From Yoonia sediminilitoris (GTDB lineage: Bacteria > Pseudomonadota > Alphaproteobacteria > Rhodobacterales > Rhodobacteraceae), in the NCBI RefSeq assembly GCF_003058085.1, contig NZ_QBUD01000001.1, positions 186,001 through 250,000 of the forward strand: DNA of 64,000 nt, read 5' to 3'. Shown one piece after another: positions 26,861 through 35,709 of this stretch. Made by a program: the position numbers and the translations under genes. Under the pieces are notes generated by a model. The model was not told the origin of the DNA. It ran no database searches and saw nothing but the letters and a program-made list of their open reading frames with translations. Numbering within the stretch: position 1 is the stretch's first letter; every line of letters starts with the position of its first letter.

Positions 26861-27673
26861 TCAAGTTGAGCGCTTTTTGCCACTTTCGGGGCGTTTGGCC
26901 GGACGATTCACCGGTTTGCGCTGGCGCACGGGCGTTGGTTTGCCCGACAGGCCCAGTTGGTCACGCACCACCCGCTGTTTGAGCTCTTCAACCTCGCCTT
27001 GGGCCAATGCGCCCAGCTGGAACGGTCCGTAGCTGACGCGGATCAGGCGGTTCACGATCACGCCGATCTCTTCCATGGCGCGGCGAATTTCGCGGTTTTT
27101 GCCTTCGCGCAAGGAAATTGTCAGCCATGCGTTGGCCCCTTGCTGGCGATCAAAGGTGACGGTCATCGGCTGGTATGTCAGGCCGTCAACGGTGATCCCG
27201 GCGCGTAATTGGTCCAGCTTGGCCTCGCTGACCGATCCCTTGATCCGCACGCGGTACCGACGCAGCCAGCCGGTGCTGGGCAGTTCTAGCGTGCGTTTGA
27301 CCCCGCCATCATTTGTTAGCAGCAGCAACCCTTCGGAATTCAGGTCAAGACGCCCTACCGACATCACGCGCGGCATTGTGTCGGGCAGCGATGCAAAGAC
27401 CGTTGGCCGCCCCTGTTCGTCACGCTCTGTTGTCACAAGGCCTGCGGGCTTGTGATATAGCCAGATGCGCGGCGGGTCAGGTTCGCCGACCTGTTTGCCA
27501 TCCACGACAATCTTGTCTGCGCCCGAGACATTCAGGGCAGGGCTGGTGATCACCTTGCCATTCACGCTCACGCGGCCAGCCTCGATCATCCGCTCGGCCT
27601 CGCGTCTGCTGGCAATCCCTGCGCGGGACAGGACTTTGGCGATGCGATCGCCGCTTGGGGGTGTATCAGTCAT
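26861..27673 (-). CDS. rluB: RluB/RsuA-family pseudouridine synthase
   Basis: The 270-residue enzyme probably modifies 23S rRNA. An S4 domain lies at about 10-60 (RIAKVLSRAGIASRREAERMIEAGRVSVNG). The catalytic Asp is in VGRLDLNSEGLLLLTNDG, and GKNREIRRAMEEIG is the later family motif. A basic C-terminal extension (VRQRKPVNRPAKRPESGKKR) is typical of RluB-like members. The ATG at 27673 (MTDTPPSGDRIAKVLS) is preferred over 27709. Divergent from tadA. Confidence 0.88.
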   Translation of the reverse strand: MTDTPPSGDRIAKVLSRAGIASRREAERMIEAGRVSVNGKVITSPALNVSGADKIVVDGKQVGEPDPPRIWLYHKPAGLVTTERDEQGRPTVFASLPDTMPRVMSVGRLDLNSEGLLLLTNDGGVKRTLELPSTGWLRRYRVRIKGSVSEAKLDQLRAGITVDGLTYQPMTVTFDRQQGANAWLTISLREGKNREIRRAMEEIGVIVNRLIRVSYGPFQLGALAQGEVEELKQRVVRDQLGLSGKPTPVRQRKPVNRPAKRPESGKKRST

Positions 27674-27921
27674 GACCCCGCGTTTAGAGACAAGGACGGC
27701 ACTGCGCAATTGCAGAGTGATGTATGGATCGTGCGTTTCGTCGCGAACAAACAGCGGGAGTTGTTGGAAGCGGCTTGCGGGTGAGCGCGATTTCTGGCTG
27801 TTGCAGCAAACCGCAGGCGGTCATGTCGGGCAGCGCGTTCACCCTCTGTCAAACGGGCCCCGTCGGTCCCGAAATTGACGAACATGGTTGAACGCCCATC
27901 CACAACGGGGCATCAGACGTC

Positions 27922-28368
27922 ATGGAGTTCCGCAGTCACATGGATGCCGCCCTGAATCAGGCAAGTCAGGCCGCCGCGCGTGGCGAGGTGCCGGTTGGGG
28001 CCGTACTTGTGCAAAACGGGCAGGTGATCGCGCTTGCGGGCAACCGGACCCGCGAGTTGAACGACCCCACCGCCCATGCCGAAATGCTCGTGATCCGGCA
28101 GGCCTGTGCTGAAATGGGTCAAGAGCGCCTGGCCGGTTGCGACCTTTACGTGACGCTTGAGCCCTGTCCGATGTGTGCCGCCGCAATCAGCAACGCGCGG
28201 ATCGCGCGGCTTTATTATGGGGCTGCGGACCCAAAGTCTGGCGGTATCGCGCAGGGGCCGCGCATCTTTAGCCATCCCCAATGCCACCATGTACCAGATG
28301 TCTATGACGGGATCGGGGCGGCCGCGTCAGAGGCACTGCTGCGCGACTTTTTTGCGCAGCGTCGCTAG
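27922..28368 (+). CDS. tadA: tRNA-specific adenosine deaminase
   Basis: The 148-residue TadA converts A34 to inosine in tRNA-Arg(ACG). The zinc site is HAEMLVIRQA and PCPMCAAAISNARI. The N-terminus MEFRSHMDAALNQASQAAARGEVPVGAVLV is the family norm. The 3' end overlaps the convergent UPF0173 gene by four bases. An essential housekeeping gene. Confidence 0.95.
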   Translation: MEFRSHMDAALNQASQAAARGEVPVGAVLVQNGQVIALAGNRTRELNDPTAHAEMLVIRQACAEMGQERLAGCDLYVTLEPCPMCAAAISNARIARLYYGAADPKSGGIAQGPRIFSHPQCHHVPDVYDGIGAAASEALLRDFFAQRR

Positions 28369-29036
28369 ATCTCCACGACCTCCATCAATTCCGGGGTGCG
28401 CACATCAACGTCTGGCAGCGCGTCAACCAAAGGCTGGGCAGATTGCGCCAGCAGGGGGAATGTTTTGTAATGGCACGGGATTACCGTGTCGAAGTTGAAA
28501 TAGCGTTTGGCTGCGTAGGCCGCCCCCTCCATCCCCATCGTATAGTGCCCGCCTGCACACAGGATACCGATGTCGGGTTTGTAGAAATCCGCCATCCAGT
28601 CCATGTCGGCCATAATGTCTGTATCGCCCGAGACGTAGATCATGTGGTCTTCGCCTTTGATCATGAATCCTGACTCAGTTCCCGCATAGGCGCTGCCAAG
28701 CGAGGATGAATGTGTGGCATGGACCATCGACACCAGTGGCCCGCCGAGGTCAACCGTGCCGCCCTTGTTGAACTCTATCAGTTCATGTCCTTCGAACATG
28801 CCGCAAAGTTCCGGAATGCCCACGATTGTCGCACCGGTTTCCTTGGCAATCGCATCCGCTTCGGACGTGTGGTCGAAATGCCCATGGGTCAGCAAAATAT
28901 GCGTGGCACCTGTCAGGGCTGCGGCCCTTTGGTCATTTGGAAAGCTGGGATTGCCATCCAACCATGGATCAATCAGGAGGATTTGCCCCGCAATTTCGAT
29001 CCTGAAACTTGCGTGCCCGAGCCAGATAATTTTCAT
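28365..29036 (-). CDS. UPF0173-family metal-dependent hydrolase (metallo-beta-lactamase fold)
   Basis: The 223-residue protein has MKIIWLGHASFRIE at the start, the metal motif THGHFDHTSEAD (HxHxDH) and further ligands in VHATHSSS, SGDTDIMAD and PCHYKTFPLL. These mark the UPF0173 branch, whose substrate is unknown. It is convergent with tadA and divergent from gatC. Confidence 0.92.
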   Translation of the reverse strand: MKIIWLGHASFRIEIAGQILLIDPWLDGNPSFPNDQRAAALTGATHILLTHGHFDHTSEADAIAKETGATIVGIPELCGMFEGHELIEFNKGGTVDLGGPLVSMVHATHSSSLGSAYAGTESGFMIKGEDHMIYVSGDTDIMADMDWMADFYKPDIGILCAGGHYTMGMEGAAYAAKRYFNFDTVIPCHYKTFPLLAQSAQPLVDALPDVDVRTPELMEVVEI

Positions 29037-29210
29037 GTGGTTTCTCCCCTTGTTAACCCAAGATTATAGCGTCGCGGAGCAAACCGGAAAGATGTTTTGA
29101 CTGAACCGCAATCAAACCGGGTTGGATGATTGAAGTTTACCGCAGGCATATGCTTGCGGGCGCAGCCGTTGAGCGGTAAACGCGGCCCCAACAAACAGCC
29201 GGAGTTCTCT

Positions 29211-29498
29211 ATGTCCATTGACACCGAAACCGCCCGCCGCGTTGCCAAACTCGCCCGGATCAAGGTCGAAGATGACGCGCTGCCTGCACTAGCGTCTGAA
29301 TTCAGCGCAATTCTTGGGTTTATCGAGCAGCTCAACGAAGTTGATGTCGAAGGGGTCGAGCCGATGACATCGGTCACGCCGCAGCGGCTCAAGCGCCGTG
29401 CGGATGTGGTGACAGATGGCAACCAGCAGGAGGCCGTGCTGAAGAATGCGCCCGATGCGCGTGAAGGGTTCTTTGCTGTGCCGAAGGTGGTGGAATAA
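29211..29498 (+). CDS. gatC: Aspartyl/glutamyl-tRNA amidotransferase subunit C
   Basis: The 95-residue small subunit of GatCAB, which amidates mischarged Glu-tRNA(Gln) and Asp-tRNA(Asn). Typical motifs are [27 protein letters not shown] and [12 protein letters not shown] at the C-terminus. The ATG at 29211 has GGAG ahead; the longer frame to 29130 lacks family similarity. Its stop overlaps the gatA start by one base (TAATG). gatB is not nearby. Confidence 0.95.
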   Translation: MSIDTETARRVAKLARIKVEDDALPALASEFSAILGFIEQLNEVDVEGVEPMTSVTPQRLKRRADVVTDGNQQEAVLKNAPDAREGFFAVPKVVE

Positions 29499-30985
29499 TG
29501 ACTGATCTGACCAAACTGACCATCGCTGGCGCGCGTGATGCGCTGCGCAAAGGCGAAACAACCAGCGCAGAGATTACCGCCGCATGTCTGACGGCCATCG
29601 AAGGGGCCGATGCGCTGGGGGCATTTGTGCACAAAACACCCGAAATTGCGACTGCACAGGCTGCCGCCGCTGACGTACGGATCAAGGCGGGCGACGCGCC
29701 GGATATGTGCGGGATCCCCTTGGGGATCAAGGATCTATTCTGCACAAAAGGTGTTGCGTCGCAAGCAGCGTCGCGCATTCTGGAAGGGTTCAAGCCCGAA
29801 TATGAATCCACCATCACCACCCAGTTGTTTGACGCCGGTGCTGTGATGCTGGGCAAGCTGAACATGGACGAATTTGCGATGGGGTCGTCCAACGAAACCT
29901 CTGTCTATGGCAATGCGGTTAACCCCTGGCGACGGGGCAATGACGATGCGGCGCTGACACCGGGTGGGTCGTCGGGTGGGTCTGCCAGTGCGGTTGCCGC
30001 TGATCTGTGCCTTGCAGCGACAGGGACAGATACGGGCGGATCAATCCGCCAGCCTGCGGCCTTTACGGGCATCACAGGCCTGAAACCGACCTATGGTCGT
30101 GTATCGCGTTGGGGCATTGTCGCATTTGCGTCTTCGCTTGATCAGGCCGGACCGATGACCAAAGATGTGCGCGACGCGGCGATCATGCTGCGCGCGATGT
30201 CAGGTCATGACCCATTGGACAGCACGAGTGCCGATCTGGCGGTCCCGGATTTTGAGGCCGCTTTGACAGGCGACATCAAAGGCAAAGTGATTGGTATTCC
30301 AAAGGAATACCGCATGGACGGGATGCCAGCCGAGATTGAAAAACTGTGGGAAGATGGCACCGTGATGCTAAAAGATGCAGGTGCGATCATCAAGGACATC
30401 AGTCTGCCGCACACCAAATATGCGCTGCCAGCTTATTATGTGATCGCACCTGCGGAAGCCTCTTCCAACCTTGCCCGTTATGATGGGGTTCGTTTCGGGC
30501 ACCGCGCCAAGCTGGCACAGGGCGACGGCATCACCGAGATGTACGAAAAAACCCGTGCCGAAGGCTTCGGCCCCGAGGTGCAGCGCCGCGTGATGATTGG
30601 TACCTATGTGCTGTCCGCCGGTTTCTATGACGCCTACTATAACCGGGCGCGCCGGGTGCGGGCCTTGATCAAACAGGACTTTGATCAGGTTTTTGCAGGT
30701 GGCGTTGATGCGATTCTGACGCCCGCCACGCCTTCGGCCGCCTTTGGGTTGGGCGAAATGACGGATGCGGACCCTATTCAGATGTATCTCAATGACGTGT
30801 TCACGGTGACGGTCAACCTTGCCGGTTTGCCCGGAATTGCCGTGCCCACGGGTGTTGACAGTCAGGGGTTGCCGCTCGGGCTGCAACTGATCGGGCGGCC
30901 TTGGGAAGAAGGTGATCTGCTCAACGTCGCCTACAGCCTTGAGCAGTCGGCAGGATTTGTAGCCAAACCTGCAAAGTGGTGGTAG
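29498..30985 (+). CDS. gatA: Aspartyl/glutamyl-tRNA amidotransferase subunit A
   Basis: The 495-residue catalytic amidase subunit. Catalytic Lys in [14 protein letters not shown], Ser pair in [39 protein letters not shown], then [13 protein letters not shown]. Later [21 protein letters not shown] and [13 protein letters not shown] are GatA-specific. Full length and in frame, directly coupled to gatC. Confidence 0.97.
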   Translation: MTDLTKLTIAGARDALRKGETTSAEITAACLTAIEGADALGAFVHKTPEIATAQAAAADVRIKAGDAPDMCGIPLGIKDLFCTKGVASQAASRILEGFKPEYESTITTQLFDAGAVMLGKLNMDEFAMGSSNETSVYGNAVNPWRRGNDDAALTPGGSSGGSASAVAADLCLAATGTDTGGSIRQPAAFTGITGLKPTYGRVSRWGIVAFASSLDQAGPMTKDVRDAAIMLRAMSGHDPLDSTSADLAVPDFEAALTGDIKGKVIGIPKEYRMDGMPAEIEKLWEDGTVMLKDAGAIIKDISLPHTKYALPAYYVIAPAEASSNLARYDGVRFGHRAKLAQGDGITEMYEKTRAEGFGPEVQRRVMIGTYVLSAGFYDAYYNRARRVRALIKQDFDQVFAGGVDAILTPATPSAAFGLGEMTDADPIQMYLNDVFTVTVNLAGLPGIAVPTGVDSQGLPLGLQLIGRPWEEGDLLNVAYSLEQSAGFVAKPAKWW

Positions 30986-31023
30986 CCTGCAGCAAAATAA
31001 CAGTGGTTTGACAGGTGACACCC

Positions 31024-31794
31024 ATGAAAACGGGCACGGGACTTCTTATCGCCTTGGTGGCGCTTTCAGCATGTGGTGGGAGTGCGCCCGATGACACGCG
31101 CGGTGTGGGCTTTGGTGATTACGAGCAGTTTGAAATTGAACGGGCACGGCGCGAAGCGGCGCTGGCAGCCCCACGCACTGCGATTGTGCCTCCGCCCCGC
31201 GTGAATACTGTACCGGATCAGCCGCAGACCTTGCCGCCCGGCGGGATACCCAGCAGTGATCTGGCGGCCGCTGGGATTGGCGCATCAACGCTGCCGCAAA
31301 CCCTGCCGCCGCAGCCAGCGCAGCCGCCGCTTGACGCGACGCAACCCGTCGCCGTGCAACCTGTTCCGGCGCAGCCCGCTGCCCCTGTCGTGCCAAACAA
31401 TTCCGGCATTTCGGACGAGCAAAGCTTTGATGCCGTCGCAGGCCGCGAATCCATTGAAAGCGATGCGCAGCGACGCGCTGCTCAGGCTGCCGCACGGCAG
31501 CAGATCGCGCCGACAGCGGTGCCCGAACGACCAAGCAGCACAGGGCCGAATATCGTGGAATATGCGATCAACGCGCCCAACGCGCGCGGGCAGGAATGGT
31601 ACAGCCGGTCGTTGTTGTCTGGGCAGGGGCGGTTCCAGCGCAACTGCGCGACCTACGCAAACGACGACGAAGCGCAACGCGATTTTCTGGCCCGTGGCGG
31701 GCCAGAGCGTGACAGGCGCGGGATCGACCCGGATGGCGATGGATTTGCCTGCGGCTGGGATCCTGCGCCCTTCAAGCAGGCCGCTGGACGCTGA
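31024..31794 (+). CDS. Proline-rich lipoprotein with excalibur-like calcium-binding end
   Basis: The 256-residue protein has a lipoprotein signal (LLIALVALSACGGS) and a long Pro/Gln/Ala-rich linker (about 55-150). A compact C-terminal region follows, CATYANDDEAQRDFLARGGPERDRRGIDPDGDGFACGWDPAPF. DPDGDGFACGWDP is the excalibur signature: an EF-hand-like DxDxDG with a Cys pair. The start is the ATG at 31024; GTG at 31015 is also in frame. The stop TGA overlaps the likely start of the next gene. Role unknown; probably cell-envelope anchored. Confidence 0.78.
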   Translation: MKTGTGLLIALVALSACGGSAPDDTRGVGFGDYEQFEIERARREAALAAPRTAIVPPPRVNTVPDQPQTLPPGGIPSSDLAAAGIGASTLPQTLPPQPAQPPLDATQPVAVQPVPAQPAAPVVPNNSGISDEQSFDAVAGRESIESDAQRRAAQAAARQQIAPTAVPERPSSTGPNIVEYAINAPNARGQEWYSRSLLSGQGRFQRNCATYANDDEAQRDFLARGGPERDRRGIDPDGDGFACGWDPAPFKQAAGR

Positions 31795-32474
31795 GGCAGA
31801 GCGCGCATAATTCACCGAACTTTGGGCCGCGCAAGGGTTGCGCGCGCCCTGATATGGTCGTCATTCATTATACCGCGATGGCGGATACGCAGGCTGCACT
31901 GCGGACCCTGTGCAATCCTGACAACGCAGTATCGGCCCATTACCTGATCGCGCCGGATGGCGAGGTTCTGTCACTGGTGCCTGAAGCCATGCGCGCGTGG
32001 CACGCGGGCGCAGGCCAGTGGGGCAAGGTGAAGGACGTAAATAGCCATTCGATCGGGATTGAGCTGTCCAACGACGGGTTCAGCCCCTTTGCCGCGGCGC
32101 AAATGGATGCGCTGACGGAACTGCTGCAAGGTATTCAGTCGCGCTGGGCGATCCGACCGGAACGGATTATTGGCCATTCGGACATGGCGCCGGGGCGCAA
32201 GATTGACCCGGGCAAGCGGTTCGATTGGCGCCGGCTTGTCAAAGACGGTCTATCGGTCTGGCCCGAGAGTGCAACAAAGACCGCAACAAACGTTTTTGCC
32301 CCCATGATGCAGGCCTTTGGCTATACTGCAACGCCCGACCCTGCGCTCTTGCTTGACAGCTTTCGGCGGCGGTTTCGGCCGCATCACGCGGGACCACTGG
32401 ATGCGGTTGACGCAGGTATGATCACCGATCTTGCGCGGCGTTTCCCCGTTGACGTGAATGCGGCTTGGGCCTAA
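31791..32474 (+). CDS. N-acetylmuramoyl-L-alanine amidase, AmpD-like
   Basis: A zinc amidase that cuts muropeptides. VVIHYTAM (His), HYLIAPDGEVLSLVPE, SHSIGIELSN and the IIGHSDMAPGRKIDPGKRF end (His, Asp and Lys) are the amidase_2 motifs. A C-terminal helical segment (about 160-205, GYTATPDPALLLDSFRRRF) could be a peptidoglycan-binding-type tail. The first ATG (31854) gives 206 residues but omits NSPNFGPRKGCARPD, which is conserved in relatives. A CTG at 31791 overlapping the previous TGA (CTGA) restores it (227 residues), so I list that as the start; it is a hypothesis. Confidence 0.82.
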   Translation: MRQSAHNSPNFGPRKGCARPDMVVIHYTAMADTQAALRTLCNPDNAVSAHYLIAPDGEVLSLVPEAMRAWHAGAGQWGKVKDVNSHSIGIELSNDGFSPFAAAQMDALTELLQGIQSRWAIRPERIIGHSDMAPGRKIDPGKRFDWRRLVKDGLSVWPESATKTATNVFAPMMQAFGYTATPDPALLLDSFRRRFRPHHAGPLDAVDAGMITDLARRFPVDVNAAWA

Positions 32475-32484
32475 CTGATAGATT

Positions 32485-32867
32485 GCGCGGATGGCTGGAT
32501 GGCTGCTGGGGTGATTTGCTTGCAGATGATCTCAGAGGAAAGTCCGGACTCCACAAAGCACGGTGCCGGGTAACACCCGGCGGGGGAAACCTCAGGGAAA
32601 GCGCCACAGAAAACAAACGACCCTCTATATGGGGGCCATGGTGAAACGGTGGGGTAAGAGCCCACCGCGCGCGCGGCAACGCAAGCGGCACGGCAAGCCC
32701 CACCGGGAGCAATGCCAAATAGGGACCTCGCGCCGCAAGGCTGGGATGCTTGAACCCAAGACGGTCCGGGTTGGCAGCTAGAGGATGTCTGGTAACAGAT
32801 ATTCTAGATGAATGGTCATCAAGGGCCTCGGCCCGAACAAAATCCGGCTTATAGGCCGTCCGCGCGC
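32485..32867 (+). ncRNA. rnpB: RNase P RNA (class A)
   Basis: The catalytic RNA of RNase P. The conserved core GAGGAAAGTCCGGACTCC is near the 5' end and ACAAAATCCGGCTTATAG near the 3' end, as in bacterial class A RNAs. The ends are set by P1: GCGCGGA at 32485-32491 pairs with TCCGCGC at 32859-32865. Boundaries may be a few bases out. Directly downstream of the cell-wall amidase gene. Confidence 0.95.
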
Positions 32868-32941
32868 ATTATTTACTTACAAACGATTGTTTTTTGATAA
32901 TATGCTCGCCTTATGGTTTAACTGTGAATAATAAGGCTCTG

Positions 32942-33322
32942 GTGTTGTCTGCATCAAATCCAGTCAATAATGCGTCGTGCATTCCGCGGCTTTCAGAGCT
33001 GCGCGAAAGCCCTGACGGTGTGGAATTGCTTAACAGCGAAGGGCGGATCAGCTTTGTTGGTGGGCAGGGTATGCAGCTTCTGCCGGTCGATGATATGTCA
33101 GATCTGGTGGGGCGAATTTGGCTGGATTTCTGGCCGGCGCGTGATCGTCCCGCGATTCAGAAACGGTTTGAAAGGGCGCTTGCCGGGGAAATGCAGACGT
33201 TCCGGACGGTGCGGGCAACGATCAATGACGACATCAAACAGTGGGAAGTCACGATGTCACCAGTGCCTAATGCATCAGGTTACATCACATCAGTGCTGGC
33301 CATATCGCGAGAGTTGGGCTGA
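32942..33322 (+). CDS. Single-domain PAS protein
   Basis: About 126 residues; the centre is a PAS-fold (SPDGVELLNSEGRISFVGGQGMQLLPVDD, ... LVGRIWLDFWPARDRPAIQKRFERALAGE, then TFRTVRATINDDIKQWEVTMSPV). No output domain, so it would act through a partner. The start is unsettled: GTG 32942 has AAGG 5 bases upstream; TTG 32894 and GTG 32924 are in frame but have no ribosome site. It lies between rnpB and rpmG. Confidence 0.68.
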   Translation: MLSASNPVNNASCIPRLSELRESPDGVELLNSEGRISFVGGQGMQLLPVDDMSDLVGRIWLDFWPARDRPAIQKRFERALAGEMQTFRTVRATINDDIKQWEVTMSPVPNASGYITSVLAISRELG

Positions 33323-33348
33323 GTTCATACAATTTCGCGCCTTTATGG

Positions 33349-33376
33349 TTGACTCGCACGTAGCGCCGCGTAAAAG
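33349..33376 (+). promoter_or_regulatory. Probable promoter of rpmG
   Basis: TTGACT, 16 bases, TAAAAG, about 60 bases before the rpmG ATG. Reasonable match to a housekeeping promoter; not proven. Confidence 0.4.
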
Positions 33377-33436
33377 GCAGCTTCAACAAGTTTTCAGCGA
33401 AGCGCCGCTTGCGCCCGCAATTCGGAGAGATGAGAC

Positions 33437-33604
33437 ATGGCGAAGCCTACCACCATCAAAATCCGCCTGAACTCCTCTGCGGGGACCGGGCATTTCTACG
33501 TCACCAAAAAGAACGCGCGCACCATGACCGAAAAGATGGTCGTGAAAAAGTACGATCCCGTCGTGCGCAAGCACGTCGAGTATAAGGAAGGCAAGATCAA
33601 GTAA
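33437..33604 (+). CDS. rpmG: 50S ribosomal protein L33
   Basis: The 55-residue protein reads [18 protein letters not shown], then [17 protein letters not shown] and [19 protein letters not shown], the alphaproteobacterial L33 form without the zinc-cysteine pairs. The ATG follows GGAGAGATGAGAC, with GGAGA 7 bases ahead. Probably monocistronic with its own terminator. Confidence 0.95.
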   Translation: MAKPTTIKIRLNSSAGTGHFYVTKKNARTMTEKMVVKKYDPVVRKHVEYKEGKIK

Positions 33605-33630
33605 GCGATCTGCTTTTTGGACAGTGAACA

Positions 33631-33657
33631 AGCCGCGCTATTTGCGCGGCTTTTTTT
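33631..33657 (+). terminator. Rho-independent terminator after rpmG
   Basis: AGCCGCGC pairs with GCGCGGCT around TATTT, then seven T. Confidence 0.93.
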
Positions 33658-33686
33658 ATGCCGTGTCGGCAGACTGTTAGGCCTGT

Positions 33687-34403
33687 CTAGAAATCTGACA
33701 GATTTCCATTCCACTCTTCGACCCTTTTTCGCAGGTCCGTGACATAGTCATTAAGAAGTTGGACACGTCGCGGCCGAAAGCTTTCCTTCAGTGGTGTTGC
33801 GCTGATAATCTGGGTCACATGGAACTTGCGGTAATCATTTCGCAAATGGCAAAAACCAAGCAGCATGACAGCGCGCTCAAAGTACAGAACCGCAAGCGGA
33901 TAGATGCGCCGCGTTGTCTCTGATCCGGCGCGATCGCGATAAGTCAGCAGCATTGCATGCTCGGACCAACAGGCTTCGCGGATGGTCGTCATTTCGACTT
34001 CTGAGGCGTCATGCTTTGTGAAACGATAGACTTGGCTGACCGCATGCAACACATCCCGTTGCTGACTTTCCTTGAGCGTGGCGGTGATTTTGGAAAATGC
34101 ATCGCGGGCCGCGTCAGCCAGTTTTGCATCGCCTCTGAACTGCACCTCAGACAGCCCGATCGAGAGCGCCTCCGTCTCCAGCCGGGTCAAGGTTTGTGGT
34201 GGCAATGCGATATCTTCAATCAGGGCGTAGCCCACGCCTGCTTCGCCATCCACCCGGGCACCAACAATCCGCAGTGCGTCGATATCACGATAGACCGTGC
34301 GTTTTGACACCTCGAGCTTTTCTGCCAGAACGGCCGCCGTGACCGGTTTGGGCAAACTTCGAAGAAGCTGAATAAGGCGAAGGATTCGGTCTGATTTGGC
34401 CAT
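33687..34403 (-). CDS. YafY-type WYL-domain transcriptional regulator
   Basis: The 238-residue regulator has an N-terminal winged helix of the HTH_11 type (RILRLIQLLRSLPKPVTAAVLAEKLEVSKRTVYRDIDALR), a central helical domain and a WYL-like C-terminal region (EMTTIREACWSEHAMLLTYRDRAGSETTRRIYPLAVLYFERAVMLLGFCHLR). Such proteins usually control the divergent neighbour, here the GST-like gene 86 bases away. That intergenic region holds CAACATAGTTG (34424-34434) as a short dyad on the plus strand. Confidence 0.87.
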   Translation of the reverse strand: MAKSDRILRLIQLLRSLPKPVTAAVLAEKLEVSKRTVYRDIDALRIVGARVDGEAGVGYALIEDIALPPQTLTRLETEALSIGLSEVQFRGDAKLADAARDAFSKITATLKESQQRDVLHAVSQVYRFTKHDASEVEMTTIREACWSEHAMLLTYRDRAGSETTRRIYPLAVLYFERAVMLLGFCHLRNDYRKFHVTQIISATPLKESFRPRRVQLLNDYVTDLRKRVEEWNGNLSDF

Positions 34404-34489
34404 GTCTCAGACTACAACATAGTTGCTGACAAAAAATGGCAGCAGTTCTGTGGCAGAGTGATTTTAGCGATAATCAATAGGAAAGAACA

Positions 34490-35128
34490 ATGATTACACT
34501 CTATCATTCGCCACGATCCCGTTCGACCAGTGTGCTCAGCCTGCTGCGCTTGATGGGAAAAGAGACCGAAGTGAAGGTCCAAACCATCCAAGTCAAGCGC
34601 CGGGGTGGTCTTGGAGACTCTGATCCGCGAAATCCGCACCCCGAAGGCAAAGTTCCGGTTCTTGAAGTTGATGGCCGGATGATCAGAGAACGCGCTGCGA
34701 TCATGCTTTGGCTCACCGATCATTTCGATAGCGCCTTGGGGCGTGGCATATCCTCACCTGTTCGCGGCGACTATCTGTCGTGGCTCTTTTACTATGGCAA
34801 CGTGATGGAGCCATTGATGTACCTGAGCTTTCTCGAAGTAACAGACAACCCGATGGTCAACGAATGGTGTCGCGACAATGCTGCGATGTATGCAGCGCTT
34901 GAGGTTGCATTGTCCGGGCATGATTTTCTGGTCGACGATCAAATTTCGGCAGCAGACATTCTGGTGGCGTCACCATTCACCTGGATTCCGGACATGGTTC
35001 CCGACAGTGAGCCGATTCGGAATTGGCTCTCCCGATGCGAGGCGGCTCAGGACATGGCTTGGCTTGCGGAGGTGGAGAATGCCGGATTGCGGGAACTGGG
35101 ACTGGCTGATGAACAGGAGTCTGCCTAG
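34490..35128 (+). CDS. Glutathione S-transferase-like protein
   Basis: The 212-residue protein has a thioredoxin-like N-terminal domain (LYHSPRSRSTSVLSLLRLMG, later HPEGKVPVLEVDGRMIRERAAIMLWLTDHF) and an all-helical C-terminal domain (GDYLSWLFYYGNVMEPLMY, SAADILVASPF). Ser near the start is the likely catalytic residue. The natural substrate is unknown. Divergent from the WYL regulator, which may repress it. Confidence 0.88.
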   Translation: MITLYHSPRSRSTSVLSLLRLMGKETEVKVQTIQVKRRGGLGDSDPRNPHPEGKVPVLEVDGRMIRERAAIMLWLTDHFDSALGRGISSPVRGDYLSWLFYYGNVMEPLMYLSFLEVTDNPMVNEWCRDNAAMYAALEVALSGHDFLVDDQISAADILVASPFTWIPDMVPDSEPIRNWLSRCEAAQDMAWLAEVENAGLRELGLADEQESA

Positions 35129-35268
35129 CGGGTCCAGCCAGAAAGTTGGGGTGTCGTCGATGTTTTCCGGCGTGGCATCGGAACGCGACGCAACAGCCTA
35201 TTTCTGGTGAATATTTGCCCTATGCAATTGCACCATTCCCTTATGCCGTGTCGTCGTAAGGGGATGAT

Positions 35269-35299
35269 GCAGGCGCGCCGTCCGATGCGGCGTGCCTGC
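35269..35299. terminator. Hairpin between convergent GST and cupin genes
   Basis: GCAGGCGCGCCG pairs with CGGCGTGCCTGC around TCCGATG, with one G-U pair. No good T run follows on either strand, so the terminator role is likely but not certain. Confidence 0.5.
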
Positions 35300-35354
35300 G
35301 GGTGTCTGTCGCCCGGTCGTAATGGGTCACACGGCCATGGTCAGGGTATGTGAT

Positions 35355-35698
35355 TCAATCGCTGGGTGCGCGGGTGCCAACGACCAGATAGGTCAGGTCT
35401 GTATCGCTTTGGTTTTCCAGATAATGACCGACGGGGCCGCTTGCCGGAAAACAGGCGGCGTCACCGGGATGCAGGATGCTTTCAGTGCTGCCTTCGAACA
35501 GCGTGACTTCGCCCTCAAGTGCGAGGATGAACTCGTCCTCTTGCGCATGCCAATGCCGCAGGGATGACCGGCACCCGGGGGGGCAGGGTTTCCGTGAATG
35601 CACCAAACTGGCTCAGGCCGCCGGTATCGCTGGTCCAGCACGGGGTGGCCGGTTTACGGGTGGTCAATGCGTGCTTGACCTGCGCGGATCACGGGCAT
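35355..35698 (-). pseudogene. Decayed cupin-domain protein gene
   Basis: The C-terminal part is intact (RHWHAQEDEFILALEGEVTLFEG, then HPGDAACFPASGPVGHYLENQSDTDLTYLVVG), a metal-cupin fold. Reading from the ATG at 35698 gives MPVIRAGQARIDHP and then an in-frame TAA (35654-35656). After the stop, VLD and then SDTGGLSQFGAFTETLPP can only be recovered by changing frame. A further shift at a run of seven C is needed to reach CRSSLRHWHAQ. With three lesions the full protein cannot be made. A sequencing error could explain the homopolymer shift but not the stop. A shortened frame of 83 residues remains (35355-35606). Recent decay seems likely. Confidence 0.78.
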
Positions 35699-35709
35699 GT
35701 CTTCCTCCG

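Noticed and set aside
27670..27903. A 77-residue minus-strand frame upstream of the rluB-like gene
   Set aside because: It covers the divergent promoter region, has no family motif, and overlaps the true rluB start in another frame.
29053..29067. TTAA-N7-TTAT before the UPF0173 gene, like a CtrA site
   Set aside because: The second half-site is imperfect and the gene is housekeeping-like; too weak to call.
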